From: Herminiimonas sp. CN
GTDB taxonomy: Bacteria; Pseudomonadota; Gammaproteobacteria; Burkholderiales; Burkholderiaceae_D
DNA: 64,000 nucleotides
Assembly (NCBI RefSeq): GCF_000622895.1
Contig: NZ_AVCC01000007.1
Coordinates: 1 to 64,000 of the forward strand
Reading direction: 5' to 3'
Both the position numbers and the translations under genes were made by a program. Below the pieces are notes generated by a model that had not been told where the DNA came from, searched no databases, and saw only the letters and a list, made by a program, of their open reading frames with translations. Within the stretch, counting starts at the first letter, position 1. Each line of letters begins with the position of its first letter. This document shows, piece after piece, positions 17,415 through 25,848 of the stretch.

Positions 17415-17966
17415 ATGAAACGTTTTTATGCGCGCCTGCTGATGCTGGCAACAGCCGTTATTCTGAGCGCCTGCGCCGGCCTGCTGGGCCCGCGCGAGGT
17501 CGAATTTTCGCAGGACAAGCTGCAGCAGTCGCTGGCGCGTCACTTTCCGCTGAACAAGCGCTATCTGGCGCTGTTCGACATCGACGTCAGCAATCCCACA
17601 CTGACGCTGCAGCCGCAAAGCAACCGGATACTGACCACGATGGATGCGTCGATCGCGCCGCCGTTTGCGAAGAATGCCTGGAAAGGGCGCTTTGCGATCT
17701 CGGGCGGATTGCGCTTCGATCCGGCCAGAAACGCCATCGTGCTGACCGATCCGCGCATGGAAAGCATCGAGCTCGACGGCGTCGATGCCGCAGTCAGCCG
17801 GCAAGTGAGCAAGCTGGGACGTGTGCTGGCCGAGGAAATTCTGAACGGCGCCACGCTCTATGCGCTGCAACCGAACGATCTGCGTTATGCCGGCAGCCGC
17901 TTTGTTCCCGGCAACATCGTCGTCAAGAGCAATAGCCTACTGGTCGCGCTGGAGCCTGTAAAATAG
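17415..17966 (+). CDS. DUF1439 (YceB-like) lipoprotein
   Basis: A 183-residue lipoprotein. The start at ATG 17415 is chosen because GGAG lies 8 nt upstream and a signal peptide with lipobox LSAC (MKRFYARLLMLATAVILSAC) follows directly. The remainder has the DUF1439 layout (REVEFSQDKLQQSLARHFPLNKRYLALFDI), a family proposed to bind lipid-like ligands in a TULIP/BPI-like fold. An aspartate (ACAGL, G at +3) is absent after the cysteine, so outer-membrane sorting is likely. Confidence 0.87.
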   Translation: MKRFYARLLMLATAVILSACAGLLGPREVEFSQDKLQQSLARHFPLNKRYLALFDIDVSNPTLTLQPQSNRILTTMDASIAPPFAKNAWKGRFAISGGLRFDPARNAIVLTDPRMESIELDGVDAAVSRQVSKLGRVLAEEILNGATLYALQPNDLRYAGSRFVPGNIVVKSNSLLVALEPVK

Positions 17967-17992
17967 CGCGCTGCAGTCAGGTTTTGCGCGAT

Positions 17993-18025
17993 AACCCGCA
18001 CCATGCACCCGGATGCGGGTTTTTT
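17993..18025 (+). terminator. Rho-independent terminator after the DUF1439 gene
   Basis: AACCCGCA (17993-18000) pairs with TGCGGGTT (18014-18021) and is followed by a run of T. It lies 27 nt after the DUF1439 stop and 36 nt before the uppP start. Confidence 0.85.
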
Positions 18026-18060
18026 ATCGGCATATCTTTCCCACTTTTATTCAAACAATC

Positions 18061-18894
18061 ATGGATCTCACTCTTGCGTTAAAAGCACTCATCATGGGCC
18101 TAGTCGAAGGCTTTACCGAGTTCTTGCCGATTTCATCGACCGGCCATCTGATCCTGGCCGGCAGCCTGCTCGATTTTACCGGCGACAAGATCAAGGTATT
18201 CGAGATCGTGATCCAGGCCGGCGCGATTTTTGCCGTGTGCTGGGAATACCGGCAGCGCATCGCAGCGGTGCTATCCGGCCTGCTGACGGACGCCAAGTCG
18301 CAGAAATTCGTGGCCAACCTGATCATCGCCTTCCTGCCGGCCGCGGTGCTGGGTTTGCTGTTCAGCAAGGCAATCAAGGCCAGCCTGTTCAAGCCGGTGC
18401 CGGTGGCGCTGGCTTTCATCCTCGGCGGCTTCGTTATTCTGTGGGTCGAACGTCGCAATCGCGCCAATCCGGTGGCGGTGCGGATCGTCTCGGTCGACGA
18501 GATGGGTGCGCTGGACGCCTTCAAGGTCGGCTGTGCGCAGGCGTTTGCGCTGGTGCCGGGCACCAGCCGCTCCGGCGCGACGATTATCGGCGGCATGCTG
18601 TTCGGCCTGTCGCGCAAGGCCGCCACCGAATTCTCCTTCTTCCTGGCTATTCCGACCCTGCTGGCGGCCACCGTATACTCGATTTACAAGGATAGGGCGC
18701 TGCTGTCGCTGGCCGATGTGCCGCTGTTCGGTATCGGCACGGTGGCGGCATTTGTCTCCGCCTTCCTGTGCGTGCGCTGGTTGTTGCGCTATATCAGCAG
18801 CCACGATTTCACCGCGTTCGCCTGGTACCGGATCGCGTTTGGCCTGGTGGTGCTGGCCACTTCCTACGGCAACCTCGTCACTTGGGCTGATTAA
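18061..18894 (+). CDS. uppP: Undecaprenyl-diphosphatase UppP (BacA)
   Basis: Integral membrane phosphatase that recycles undecaprenyl diphosphate for peptidoglycan and other envelope polymers and confers bacitracin tolerance when overexpressed. The start at ATG 18061 gives 277 residues ([21 protein letters not shown]). The signature segments are [18 protein letters not shown] near the N-terminus and the second motif [15 protein letters not shown] around residue 165. Eight hydrophobic segments are apparent. recQ begins 3 nt after its stop, so the two are co-transcribed. Confidence 0.96.
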   Translation: MDLTLALKALIMGLVEGFTEFLPISSTGHLILAGSLLDFTGDKIKVFEIVIQAGAIFAVCWEYRQRIAAVLSGLLTDAKSQKFVANLIIAFLPAAVLGLLFSKAIKASLFKPVPVALAFILGGFVILWVERRNRANPVAVRIVSVDEMGALDAFKVGCAQAFALVPGTSRSGATIIGGMLFGLSRKAATEFSFFLAIPTLLAATVYSIYKDRALLSLADVPLFGIGTVAAFVSAFLCVRWLLRYISSHDFTAFAWYRIAFGLVVLATSYGNLVTWAD

Positions 18895-18897
18895 GCG

Positions 18898-20724
18898 GTG
18901 ACGCACCCATCATCCGGCAGTACCCGGGCATTGGATGTGCTGGAAACCGTGTTCGGTTATCCGGCCTTCCGCGGCCAGCAGGCCGAGATCATCGAGCATG
19001 TCGCGCAAGGCGGTGATGCGCTGGTGTTGATGCCGACCGGCGGCGGCAAGTCGTTGTGCTACCAGATCCCGGCGCTGCTGCGCGACGGCGTCGGCGTGGT
19101 GATTTCGCCGCTGATCGCGCTGATGCAGGATCAGGTCGATGCGCTGGCCGAGGTCGGGGTGCGCGCCGCGTTCCTGAATTCGACCCAGACCTTCGAAGAG
19201 TCCAGCCGGATCGAGCGCCAGTTGCGCGATGGCGAACTCGATCTGGTGTATGTCGCGCCCGAGCGTCTGATGACGCCGCGCTGCCTGGAACTGCTGCAGG
19301 CGTCCCGCATCGCGCTGTTCGCAATTGACGAAGCGCACTGCGTGTCGCAGTGGGGCCACGATTTTCGGCCCGAATACATCAAGCTGTCGGTGCTGCACGA
19401 GCGCTTCCCGCAGGTGCCGCGGATTGCGCTGACCGCCACCGCCGATCAGCAGACCCGCGATGAAATCGCGCACCGGCTGCAATTGGACGATGCGCTGCAA
19501 TTCGTGTCCTCGTTCGACCGCCCCAACATCCGTTACCAGATCGTCGAAAAGGCCAACGGCCGCAAGCAGCTGCTCGATTTCATCCAGGGCGAGCATGCCG
19601 GCGACGCCGGCATCGTGTATTGCCTGTCGCGCAAGAAGGTCGAGGAAACCGCCGACTTCCTCAACGCCAGCGGCATCACCGCGTTGCCGTATCACGCCGG
19701 CATGGAATACGCACAGCGCAGCGCAAACCAGGCGCGGTTCCTGCGCGAGGAGGGCATCGTGATGACCGCCACCATCGCCTTCGGCATGGGTATCGACAAG
19801 CCCGACGTGCGCTTCGTCGCCCATCTGGATTTGCCGAAAAGCATCGAAGGCTATTACCAGGAAACCGGCCGCGCTGGCCGCGACGGCGGTCCGGCCAACG
19901 CCTGGATGGCCTACGGCTTGCAGGATGTGGTGCAGCAGCGGCGCATGATCGCCGAATCGGAAGCCGACGAAACCTTCAAGCGGGTGCTCGGCGTCAAGCT
20001 CGATGCGATGCTCGGCCTGTGCGAGACGCTGGCCTGCCGCCGCGTGCATTTGCTGGACTACTTCGGCCAGGGTTCCGAGCGCTGCGGCAATTGCGACACC
20101 TGCCTGAGTCCGCCGATCTCGTTCGACGGCACGGTGGCGGTGCAAAAACTGCTGTCGACCGTCTATCGGGTCGACCAGCGCTTCGCCGGCGGCCATGTGA
20201 TCGAAGTATTGCGCGGCATCGAAACCGAGCGCATCCAGCAGTGGCGGCACGACCAGCTCTCGACCTTCGGCATCGGTGCGGACAAGAGCGAGGCCGAATG
20301 GCGGGCGATTTTGCGCCAAGTCATCGCATTGGGCCTGATTGCGGTCGATTACGAATCGTACAGCGCGCTGAAACTGACCGACGCTGCGCGCCCGGTACTG
20401 CGCGGCGCGCAAGCAGTCCAGCTGCGGCAATACCAGAAACCGGTCAAGACGAAACGCGACAGCGGCAAGCAGAAAGGTTATGAGGAATCGACGCTATCGG
20501 CGGAAGAGCAGGCGCTGTTCGACAAGCTGCGCTGGTGGCGGGTCGAAACCGCGCGCAAGAACAACGTGCCGGCCTACGTCATCTTCCATGACGCCACCCT
20601 GCGCGAGATCGCCAAGGCGCGACCGCGCTCGATCGACGATCTGCGCGGCGTGACCGGGGTCGGGGAAAAGAAACTGGAAACCTACGGCGAGCAGATCGTG
20701 GCCCTGATCGCGGAACTGGGCTGA
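18898..20724 (+). CDS. recQ: ATP-dependent DNA helicase RecQ
   Basis: 3'-5' superfamily 2 helicase acting in recombination and stalled-fork repair. It has 608 residues with a GTG start 3 nt after uppP. Motif I is [13 protein letters not shown], the DEAH box is [17 protein letters not shown], and motif VI is [10 protein letters not shown]. The zinc-binding RQC cysteines are in [28 protein letters not shown], and the C-terminal HRDC domain ends in the segment [21 protein letters not shown]. All domains of E. coli-type RecQ are present. Confidence 0.97.
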   Translation: MTHPSSGSTRALDVLETVFGYPAFRGQQAEIIEHVAQGGDALVLMPTGGGKSLCYQIPALLRDGVGVVISPLIALMQDQVDALAEVGVRAAFLNSTQTFEESSRIERQLRDGELDLVYVAPERLMTPRCLELLQASRIALFAIDEAHCVSQWGHDFRPEYIKLSVLHERFPQVPRIALTATADQQTRDEIAHRLQLDDALQFVSSFDRPNIRYQIVEKANGRKQLLDFIQGEHAGDAGIVYCLSRKKVEETADFLNASGITALPYHAGMEYAQRSANQARFLREEGIVMTATIAFGMGIDKPDVRFVAHLDLPKSIEGYYQETGRAGRDGGPANAWMAYGLQDVVQQRRMIAESEADETFKRVLGVKLDAMLGLCETLACRRVHLLDYFGQGSERCGNCDTCLSPPISFDGTVAVQKLLSTVYRVDQRFAGGHVIEVLRGIETERIQQWRHDQLSTFGIGADKSEAEWRAILRQVIALGLIAVDYESYSALKLTDAARPVLRGAQAVQLRQYQKPVKTKRDSGKQKGYEESTLSAEEQALFDKLRWWRVETARKNNVPAYVIFHDATLREIAKARPRSIDDLRGVTGVGEKKLETYGEQIVALIAELG

Positions 20725-20740
20725 GCCGGAAGGGATGATC

Positions 20741-20822
20741 GGCATTGAAATATACTAAATACAGTATATTTCAATGCCGCTTTGTTTGTATGCGGGAACG
20801 GCGTTGTTTTCGTACATACTCC
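20741..20822 (-). repeat. Dispersed intergenic repeat, copy F, with 16-bp hairpin
   Basis: On the minus strand: GGAGTATG (20815-20822), TTCCCGCAT with its G at offset 29, AAATATAC 22 nt later and GTATAT 16 nt on. The distal part forms a perfect 16-bp inverted repeat, GGCATTGAAATATACT (20741-20756) with its complement at 20763-20778 around a 6-nt loop. It lies between the converging recQ and trmB genes and probably serves as their transcription barrier. Confidence 0.78.
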
Positions 20823-20852
20823 AGGTAAAACTCGGATATGCAAGCGGCGCAA

Positions 20853-21572
20853 TCAGATTTTGCGAAACACCAGGTCCCATACCCCATGCCCCAGCTTCAG
20901 ACCGCGGTTCTCGAACTTGGTCACCGGACGATAATCGGGGCGGGGCGCAAATCCTTCCGCAGTATTTTCCAGCGCCGGCTCGGCCGCCAGTACTGCCAGC
21001 ATCTGGTCGGCGTATTCCTGCCAGTCGGTGGCGCAGTGCAGGTAGCCGCCCGGCGCAATGCGCGACGCCAGCAATTGCACCAGCGGCGACTGGATCAGGC
21101 GCCGCTTGTTATGGCGCGCCTTGTGCCACGGATCGGGGAAGAACACATGCACGCCCGCCAGCGATGCCGGCGCGATCATATTGGTCAGCACCTCGAACGC
21201 ATCGTGCTGGATCAGGCGCAGATTACCCAGTTTCTGTTCATCGATCAGCTTCAGCAGGCTGCCCACGCCCGGCGTGTGCACTTCGACCCCGATGAAGTTC
21301 TTCTCCGGCATGCCGGCGGCAATCCTGGCGCTGGTCTCGCCCATGCCGAAACCGATTTCCAGAATGGTCGGCGCGCTGCGGCCGAACGCCAGCGCCAAAT
21401 CCAGCGGCGCCTTGACGTAAGGCAGGCAGAACTGCGGCCCCAATTCGGCAATCGCACGCGCTTGCGCCACCGACAGGCGGCCGGCCCGGGTCACGAAGCT
21501 GCGAATCCGGTGTTCGGCCGGGTCGTAAAAGCGGGCTTTGCCGCCGTCGTCAGGAGCTGTGGTGTCGGACAT
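20853..21572 (-). CDS. trmB: tRNA (guanine-N7-)-methyltransferase TrmB
   Basis: SAM-dependent enzyme that makes m7G46 in the variable loop of tRNAs. It has 239 residues. The SAM motif is [16 protein letters not shown], and the family signatures are [16 protein letters not shown] and the C-terminal [12 protein letters not shown]. The N-terminal 45 residues carry the usual variable extension with [10 protein letters not shown]. It lies downstream of tRNA-Gly on the same strand, with a terminator between them. Confidence 0.95.
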   Translation of the reverse strand: MSDTTAPDDGGKARFYDPAEHRIRSFVTRAGRLSVAQARAIAELGPQFCLPYVKAPLDLALAFGRSAPTILEIGFGMGETSARIAAGMPEKNFIGVEVHTPGVGSLLKLIDEQKLGNLRLIQHDAFEVLTNMIAPASLAGVHVFFPDPWHKARHNKRRLIQSPLVQLLASRIAPGGYLHCATDWQEYADQMLAVLAAEPALENTAEGFAPRPDYRPVTKFENRGLKLGHGVWDLVFRKI

Positions 21573-21639
21573 GCTTGAAAGGATCGGGAAAGTGGGTACG
21601 GTTATGACGGTTCGCGTTACGTTATATAACTACGCCAAC

Positions 21640-21664
21640 AAAAAAGGCACCAAAGTCAGGTGCC
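21640..21664 (-). terminator. Terminator of the tRNA-Gly transcript
   Basis: On the minus strand the stem GGCACC / GGTGCC with loop TGACTTT is followed by six Ts. It begins about 10 nt after the tRNA 3' end and before trmB. Confidence 0.85.
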
Positions 21665-21674
21665 TTGCAAAAAC

Positions 21675-21748
21675 TGGAGCGGGTGAAGGGAATCGAACCC
21701 TCGTCGTAAGCTTGGGAAGCTTCTGCTCTACCATTGAGCTACACCCGC
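21675..21748 (-). tRNA. tRNA-Gly (anticodon CCC)
   Basis: A 74-nt tRNA with encoded CCA. The acceptor stem is GCGGGTG / CACCCGC, the D-arm GCTC-AATGGTA-GAGC, the anticodon loop TTCCCAA (CCC, genomic 21714-21716) and the T-arm GAGGG-TTCGATT-CCCTT. It resembles E. coli glyU. The outermost anticodon-stem pair (27-43) is G-A rather than Watson-Crick; the other four pairs are intact. Confidence 0.95.
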
Positions 21749-21843
21749 GAAGCGTGCATTCTACGCGGGTTTTGCGCTGATTGGCAAACTTGCCAAAGGT
21801 ATAGATCCGGCAATCGGGGTAACGTTACCTGCCGGTGGTCGGA

Positions 21844-21954
21844 TTACTGACGTTTTTTTTCTTCCTTTTTGACCTTCTTGTCGGCCTTTTTTTCCTTCAT
21901 CGTCTTGGCGGGTTCTTTTTTCACCGATTTTTTCGCATCCTGGCTTTTGCTCAT
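21844..21954 (-). CDS. Lysine-rich 36-residue protein
   Basis: Mini-gene read as MSKSQDAKKSVKKEPAKT followed by another Lys/Glu-rich stretch ending KKEEKKRQ. 15 of the 36 residues are Lys. An SD (GGAG) lies 6 nt upstream of the ATG at 21954. The composition suggests a nucleic-acid- or ribosome-associated peptide, but no function is known to me. I recall similar short Lys-rich products in other Burkholderiales, which supports a real gene, but this has not been checked. It is transcribed toward tRNA-Gly. Confidence 0.6.
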   Translation of the reverse strand: MSKSQDAKKSVKKEPAKTMKEKKADKKVKKEEKKRQ

Positions 21955-22336
21955 GATTTGCTCCATAGTTAAAAATTCTGATTTTTACCAAAATCGACTG
22001 TTTGATGTTAACACGAAGCGAGGCGGTATTCACGCTGAATGCCAAGCCCATTTTTCTCACGCATTATTCGAGCAAGTCTGCTGCAGGTGCGCGTGAGTAT
22101 TCCTTAATTGGGTGTCCGGATTTCGGGAGGGGAGGCACTGTGCCGCCAAGACCATCAACTACAGGTTGAATCGGTGGCAGGCGCTGGCGTATTATTAAAA
22201 GCGCTGGCGTCATGCTTATCCTGGTTTATCTATGCCCGCTGGTCATCTGGTGCGTTTGCCCGGGTGTTCAGTCCATTCCAGCAGCACTGCTTCTTTATAA
22301 GCTAAAATCGGAACGGTGCAAATACGCGATAAATCG

Positions 22337-23245
22337 ATGCCATCCCTACGTTGTTGCTTTCCCTCCCTGATTGTAGTTGCATTCCTGGCAAGTGGTTGCA
22401 GTCTGATCGCACCGGCTCCTGTTGTCGGGTCCGTAACAACTCCTGCGAAACCCGTACGCAATCTCAAGATCGGCCTGGCCCTGGGCGGCGGCGCAGCGCG
22501 CGGTTTTGCCCATATTGGCGTGATCAAGGCTCTGGAGGCGCAAGGGATTGTGCCCGATATCGTGGTTGGAACCAGCGCCGGCAGCCTGGTAGGTGCGCTG
22601 TATGCGGCCGGAAATAATGGTTTTGCTTTGCAGAAAATGGCGATGGAGATGGACGAGGCCGCCATTTCGGACTGGTCGGTGCCGCTATTTTCAAAATTCA
22701 GCGGAGTCATCAAGGGCGTGGGTTTGCAGAATTACATTAACAAGACGATTCGTGATGTCCCGATAGAGAAACTGATAAAACCGTTTGGCGCCGTGGCAAC
22801 CGATCTTGATTCCGGCCAGCCAATTTTGTTTCAACGCGGCAATACCGGTCTTGCCGTCAGAGCGTCATCTGCTGTGCCCGGCATATTTCAACCGGTCAGG
22901 ATCGGCGGTCGGACATATGTTGATGGCGGACTGGTGGCGCCGGTTCCTGCCAGGTTTGCGCGCGAGATGGGCGCCGATTTCGTGATTGCGGTAAACATCT
23001 CCTCGCAAGCCGATGTACTGACTAGCTCAGGTTCCCTCGATGTGCTGATGCAAACCTTTACCATCATGGGGCAACGCATCAATAAATATGAGTTGAGAGA
23101 GGCTGATATTGTCATTCAGCCTGGTCTGAACGGCATGAAGGGGAATGATTTCAATGGCCGCAATGTGGCCATCATGGCCGGCGAGAAGGCGACCGTTGCC
23201 GCGATGGGTGAAATCAAGAGGAAATTAAAGGCAATGCAGCAATGA
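22337..23245 (+). CDS. Patatin-like phospholipase lipoprotein (RssA-like)
   Basis: Predicted lipid-anchored patatin hydrolase of 302 residues from ATG 22337. The signal peptide ends in lipobox LASGC. The catalytic elements are the oxyanion loop LGGGAARGFAH, the nucleophile GTSAGS and the Asp in YVDGGLVAPVP, giving the Ser-Asp dyad typical of bacterial patatins. An alternative GTG start 7 codons upstream is possible. A TAAAAT (22303-22308) upstream may be a -10 element. The next gene converges 9 nt beyond the stop. Confidence 0.88.
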   Translation: MPSLRCCFPSLIVVAFLASGCSLIAPAPVVGSVTTPAKPVRNLKIGLALGGGAARGFAHIGVIKALEAQGIVPDIVVGTSAGSLVGALYAAGNNGFALQKMAMEMDEAAISDWSVPLFSKFSGVIKGVGLQNYINKTIRDVPIEKLIKPFGAVATDLDSGQPILFQRGNTGLAVRASSAVPGIFQPVRIGGRTYVDGGLVAPVPARFAREMGADFVIAVNISSQADVLTSSGSLDVLMQTFTIMGQRINKYELREADIVIQPGLNGMKGNDFNGRNVAIMAGEKATVAAMGEIKRKLKAMQQ

Positions 23246-23254
23246 GGCGCCGAT

Positions 23255-23818
23255 CTACTGCGGTTCCGGTTCATTGATGCGGCGGGCGCCGTTGAAACGC
23301 TGTTTCCAGTAGCTCAGATCCATGCTTTCGATGCGCACTTGCCCTCCGGCCGACGGGGAGTGGATGAACTTGTTGTCGCCCAGATAAATTCCGACGTGCG
23401 AAAAGCCGCGCTTGAGCGTGTTGTAAAACACCAGGTCGCCCGGCCGCAGGTCTTGCTGTTCGATTGTCTCGCCGACGCGGCTGATTTCGGCCGAAGTGCG
23501 GGGCAGGTTGGCGCCCCAGGCTTCCTTGAATACGTAGCGCACCAAGCCGCTGCAATCGAGTCCGCTTTCGGGTGTGCTGCCGCCGTACTTGTAATGGATC
23601 CCGATCATTCCCATCGCTTGCAGCGCCAATTCCGAGGCGCGACTGGAAAACTCGACCGCACGATGACCCAGATCATGCAATTTTTCGAGTGCAATGCTGG
23701 TTTTGGGTGGCAGTGGTTCAGCGGCCCAGCTTTGGCCGTGACACAGCAGCGCGCCAATCCACATGCATGAGAGTGCAAATTTCTTGATCTGAATAATAAG
23801 TGCTGGTTTTGTTGTCAT
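23255..23818 (-). CDS. NlpC/P60 family peptidoglycan endopeptidase (C40)
   Basis: Secreted cysteine peptidase that cuts peptide stems of peptidoglycan. It has 187 residues. A signal peptide (hydrophobic FALSCMWIGALLCHGQSWA) is followed by a helical spacer and the NlpC/P60 domain from about residue 70: the catalytic Cys is in GLDCSGLVRYVF, His in FSHVGIYLG, and the third polar residue is the His in KFIHSPSAGG. These match the C40 triad. It is convergent with the patatin gene. Confidence 0.9.
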   Translation of the reverse strand: MTTKPALIIQIKKFALSCMWIGALLCHGQSWAAEPLPPKTSIALEKLHDLGHRAVEFSSRASELALQAMGMIGIHYKYGGSTPESGLDCSGLVRYVFKEAWGANLPRTSAEISRVGETIEQQDLRPGDLVFYNTLKRGFSHVGIYLGDNKFIHSPSAGGQVRIESMDLSYWKQRFNGARRINEPEPQ

Positions 23819-24042
23819 TGTGACATTTTTTCAGCTTGGGACACTACACTTTAAGTGAATGCCGCCAACCTGTCAAAGCAAGCGGTAAAATTTAACTTTC
23901 AGCTCGATGGCGGTCTTCAGGTTGCCTGCAATGGGTATCGATCCTGCCGGAACGGAATCGTCGTGCTGACAGTAAAAAAAACAGTTTTAATGGTGGGTAG
24001 CGCCCATCGTACAATCCTGCCATGTTCATATCGGGAGTCGTA

Positions 24043-24450
24043 ATGCAATCCAAGCAAATGTTGACACTTGACGATGTTAAGAAAATTGCCGCCGCAGCAG
24101 AGGCGGAAGCCATTAAAAATAATTGGGCAGTCGTGATTTCGATTGTGGACGACGGTGGGCATCTGCTTTGGCTGCAGCGCCTTGATGGCGTGGCGCCGAT
24201 ATCTGCCCATATTGCGCCAGCCAAGGCCAAAACGGCGGCGCTGGGTTGTCGCGAATCCCGGATTTATGAGGAAATGATCAACAACGGCCGCGTTTCTTTC
24301 CTGTCGGCGCCGTACATCGATGGCATGCTGGAAGGCGGCGTTCCCATCATGCTCAACGGGCAGTGCCTGGGAGCGGTCGGTGTCTCCGGTGTGAAATCAG
24401 CTGAGGATGCGCAAATTGCCAAGGCGGGGATAGCTGCTTTGGGGTTGTAG
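24043..24450 (+). CDS. GlcG/HbpS family protein
   Basis: A 135-residue cytoplasmic protein of the GlcG/HbpS (DUF336) family. The ATG at 24043 follows GGAG by 7 nt; the upstream ATG at 24022 has no SD. The conserved fold segments are AVVISIVDDGGHLLWLQRLDG, AHIAPAKAKTAA and the C-terminal GGVPIMLNGQCLGAVGVSG. Some family members bind haem or cobalamin-like ligands, while others are of unknown role. It appears to be a single-gene unit with a TACAAT (24011-24016) in front. Confidence 0.85.
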   Translation: MQSKQMLTLDDVKKIAAAAEAEAIKNNWAVVISIVDDGGHLLWLQRLDGVAPISAHIAPAKAKTAALGCRESRIYEEMINNGRVSFLSAPYIDGMLEGGVPIMLNGQCLGAVGVSGVKSAEDAQIAKAGIAALGL

Positions 24451-24506
24451 GCGGAAAAGTCTTTTTTGCATGTGTTTCTGGCGCTTCCTGCTGCAAGTTT
24501 GCTGAT

Positions 24507-24535
24507 TTGCGGGAGGGGGCGCTTTGCGCTATAAT
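24507..24535 (+). promoter_or_regulatory. Sigma-70 promoter of carAB
   Basis: TTGCGG (24507-24512), a 17-nt spacer and TATAAT (24530-24535), a perfect -10. This gives a leader of about 140 nt before carA. No pyrimidine-sensing attenuator could be recognised in the leader. Confidence 0.7.
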
Positions 24536-24684
24536 CGCAGGGTTTAATCAAACTTACCCCGCCGTAGCGCATACCATATTTCATCCCATCAAAACGACTT
24601 GTTTCCGACCTTGGCGCACCGGCCCGGGAAGGCTGCGGTTGTTGTGGTGCGGCGCAGCGGCGGTAACAACATCAGGAGTTACCC

Positions 24685-25848
24685 TTGCTGCCATTTTTTT
24701 CTGGCCACACCGTTCCGGCCATACTCGCGCTAGCAGATGGGTCGATTTTTCAAGGTTTCTCAATTGGCGCTGAAGGCCATACAACCGGTGAGGTGGTATT
24801 CAACACTTCGATGACCGGTTACCAGGAGATTCTTACCGATCCCAGCTATAGTCACCAGATTGTCACACTTACTTACCCCCATATCGGCAACACTGGGGTC
24901 AACCCCGAAGATGTGGAGTCCGGCAAAATACATGCGGCCGGATTGATCATCAAGGATTTGCCAATTGTTACGTCCAGTTTCCGTGCCACGCAAACTTTAT
25001 CGGATTATTTAAAAGCCGAAAATATCGTCGCCATTACCGGAGTCGATACCCGCAAACTAACCCGGATTCTGCGTGAAAAGGGTGCGCAAGGCGGCACCAT
25101 CCTGGTCGGCGACGATGCCGGGAAGGCATTGGCGCTGGCGCGCGCCTTTCCAGGGCTGGGCGGCATGGATCTGGCCAAGGTGGTGTCGACCACCAAGCCT
25201 TACAGCTGGTTCGAGACCGAGTGGCAGCTGGGTAAGGGGTATGACAGGCAAATTGCGCCGAAACGTCACGTGGTCGCTTTCGATTACGGCATCAAGCGCA
25301 ATATCCTGCGCATGCTGGCGCAACGCGGCTGCAAGATCACCGTACTGCCGGCGCAAGCCAGCGCTGCCGAGGCACTGGCCCTGAATCCGGACGGCATCTT
25401 CCTGTCCAACGGTCCAGGCGACCCTGAGCCTTGCGATTACGCGATCGCCGCCGTCACCGAATTGATCGAGAGGGGCATTCCGACCTTCGGCATCTGCCTC
25501 GGGCATCAGATCATGGCGCTGGCTTCCGGCGCTAAGACGCTGAAGATGAAATTTGGCCACCACGGTGCCAATCATCCGGTGCAGGATCTGGACACCAGGC
25601 AAGTGTTGATCACTTCACAAAACCACGGCTTTGCAGTGGATGCGGCAACTTTGCCGGCCAACTGCCGCGTAACCCACGTATCCCTTTTCGATGGTTCATT
25701 GCAGGGTTTTGTCCGCACCGACAAGCCTGCTTTTTGCTTCCAGGGACACCCTGAGGCGTCGGCCGGCCCACATGACATCGCCTACCTGTTTGACCGCTTT
25801 GTGACAATGATGGACGCAAGCGTGATGGAGAAGAATAAACATGCCTAA
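24685..25848 (+). CDS. carA: Carbamoyl-phosphate synthase small subunit
   Basis: Glutaminase subunit that feeds ammonia to CarB for carbamoyl phosphate (arginine and pyrimidine synthesis). It has 387 residues if started at TTG 24685. That start is supported by AGGAG 6-7 nt upstream and by the conserved N-terminus ([18 protein letters not shown]) beginning immediately after; there is no suitable ATG. The class I amidotransferase nucleophile is Cys271 in [13 protein letters not shown], and the distal His-Glu pair lies in [13 protein letters not shown]. carB overlaps the end by 8 nt. Confidence 0.96.
   Translation: MLPFFSGHTVPAILALADGSIFQGFSIGAEGHTTGEVVFNTSMTGYQEILTDPSYSHQIVTLTYPHIGNTGVNPEDVESGKIHAAGLIIKDLPIVTSSFRATQTLSDYLKAENIVAITGVDTRKLTRILREKGAQGGTILVGDDAGKALALARAFPGLGGMDLAKVVSTTKPYSWFETEWQLGKGYDRQIAPKRHVVAFDYGIKRNILRMLAQRGCKITVLPAQASAAEALALNPDGIFLSNGPGDPEPCDYAIAAVTELIERGIPTFGICLGHQIMALASGAKTLKMKFGHHGANHPVQDLDTRQVLITSQNHGFAVDAATLPANCRVTHVSLFDGSLQGFVRTDKPAFCFQGHPEASAGPHDIAYLFDRFVTMMDASVMEKNKHA

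Noticed and set aside
21761-22060. 99-codon minus-strand frame around the Lys-rich mini-gene
   Set aside because: It is in another frame from the SD-preceded 36-residue ORF, lacks its own SD and contains no domain; treated as a shadow.
22181-22210. Direct repeat GCGCTGGCGT (22181 and 22201) upstream of the patatin gene as an operator
   Set aside because: It is only a 10-mer, made of a motif common in this GC-rich genome (similar strings near 35283), and has no supporting regulator gene.
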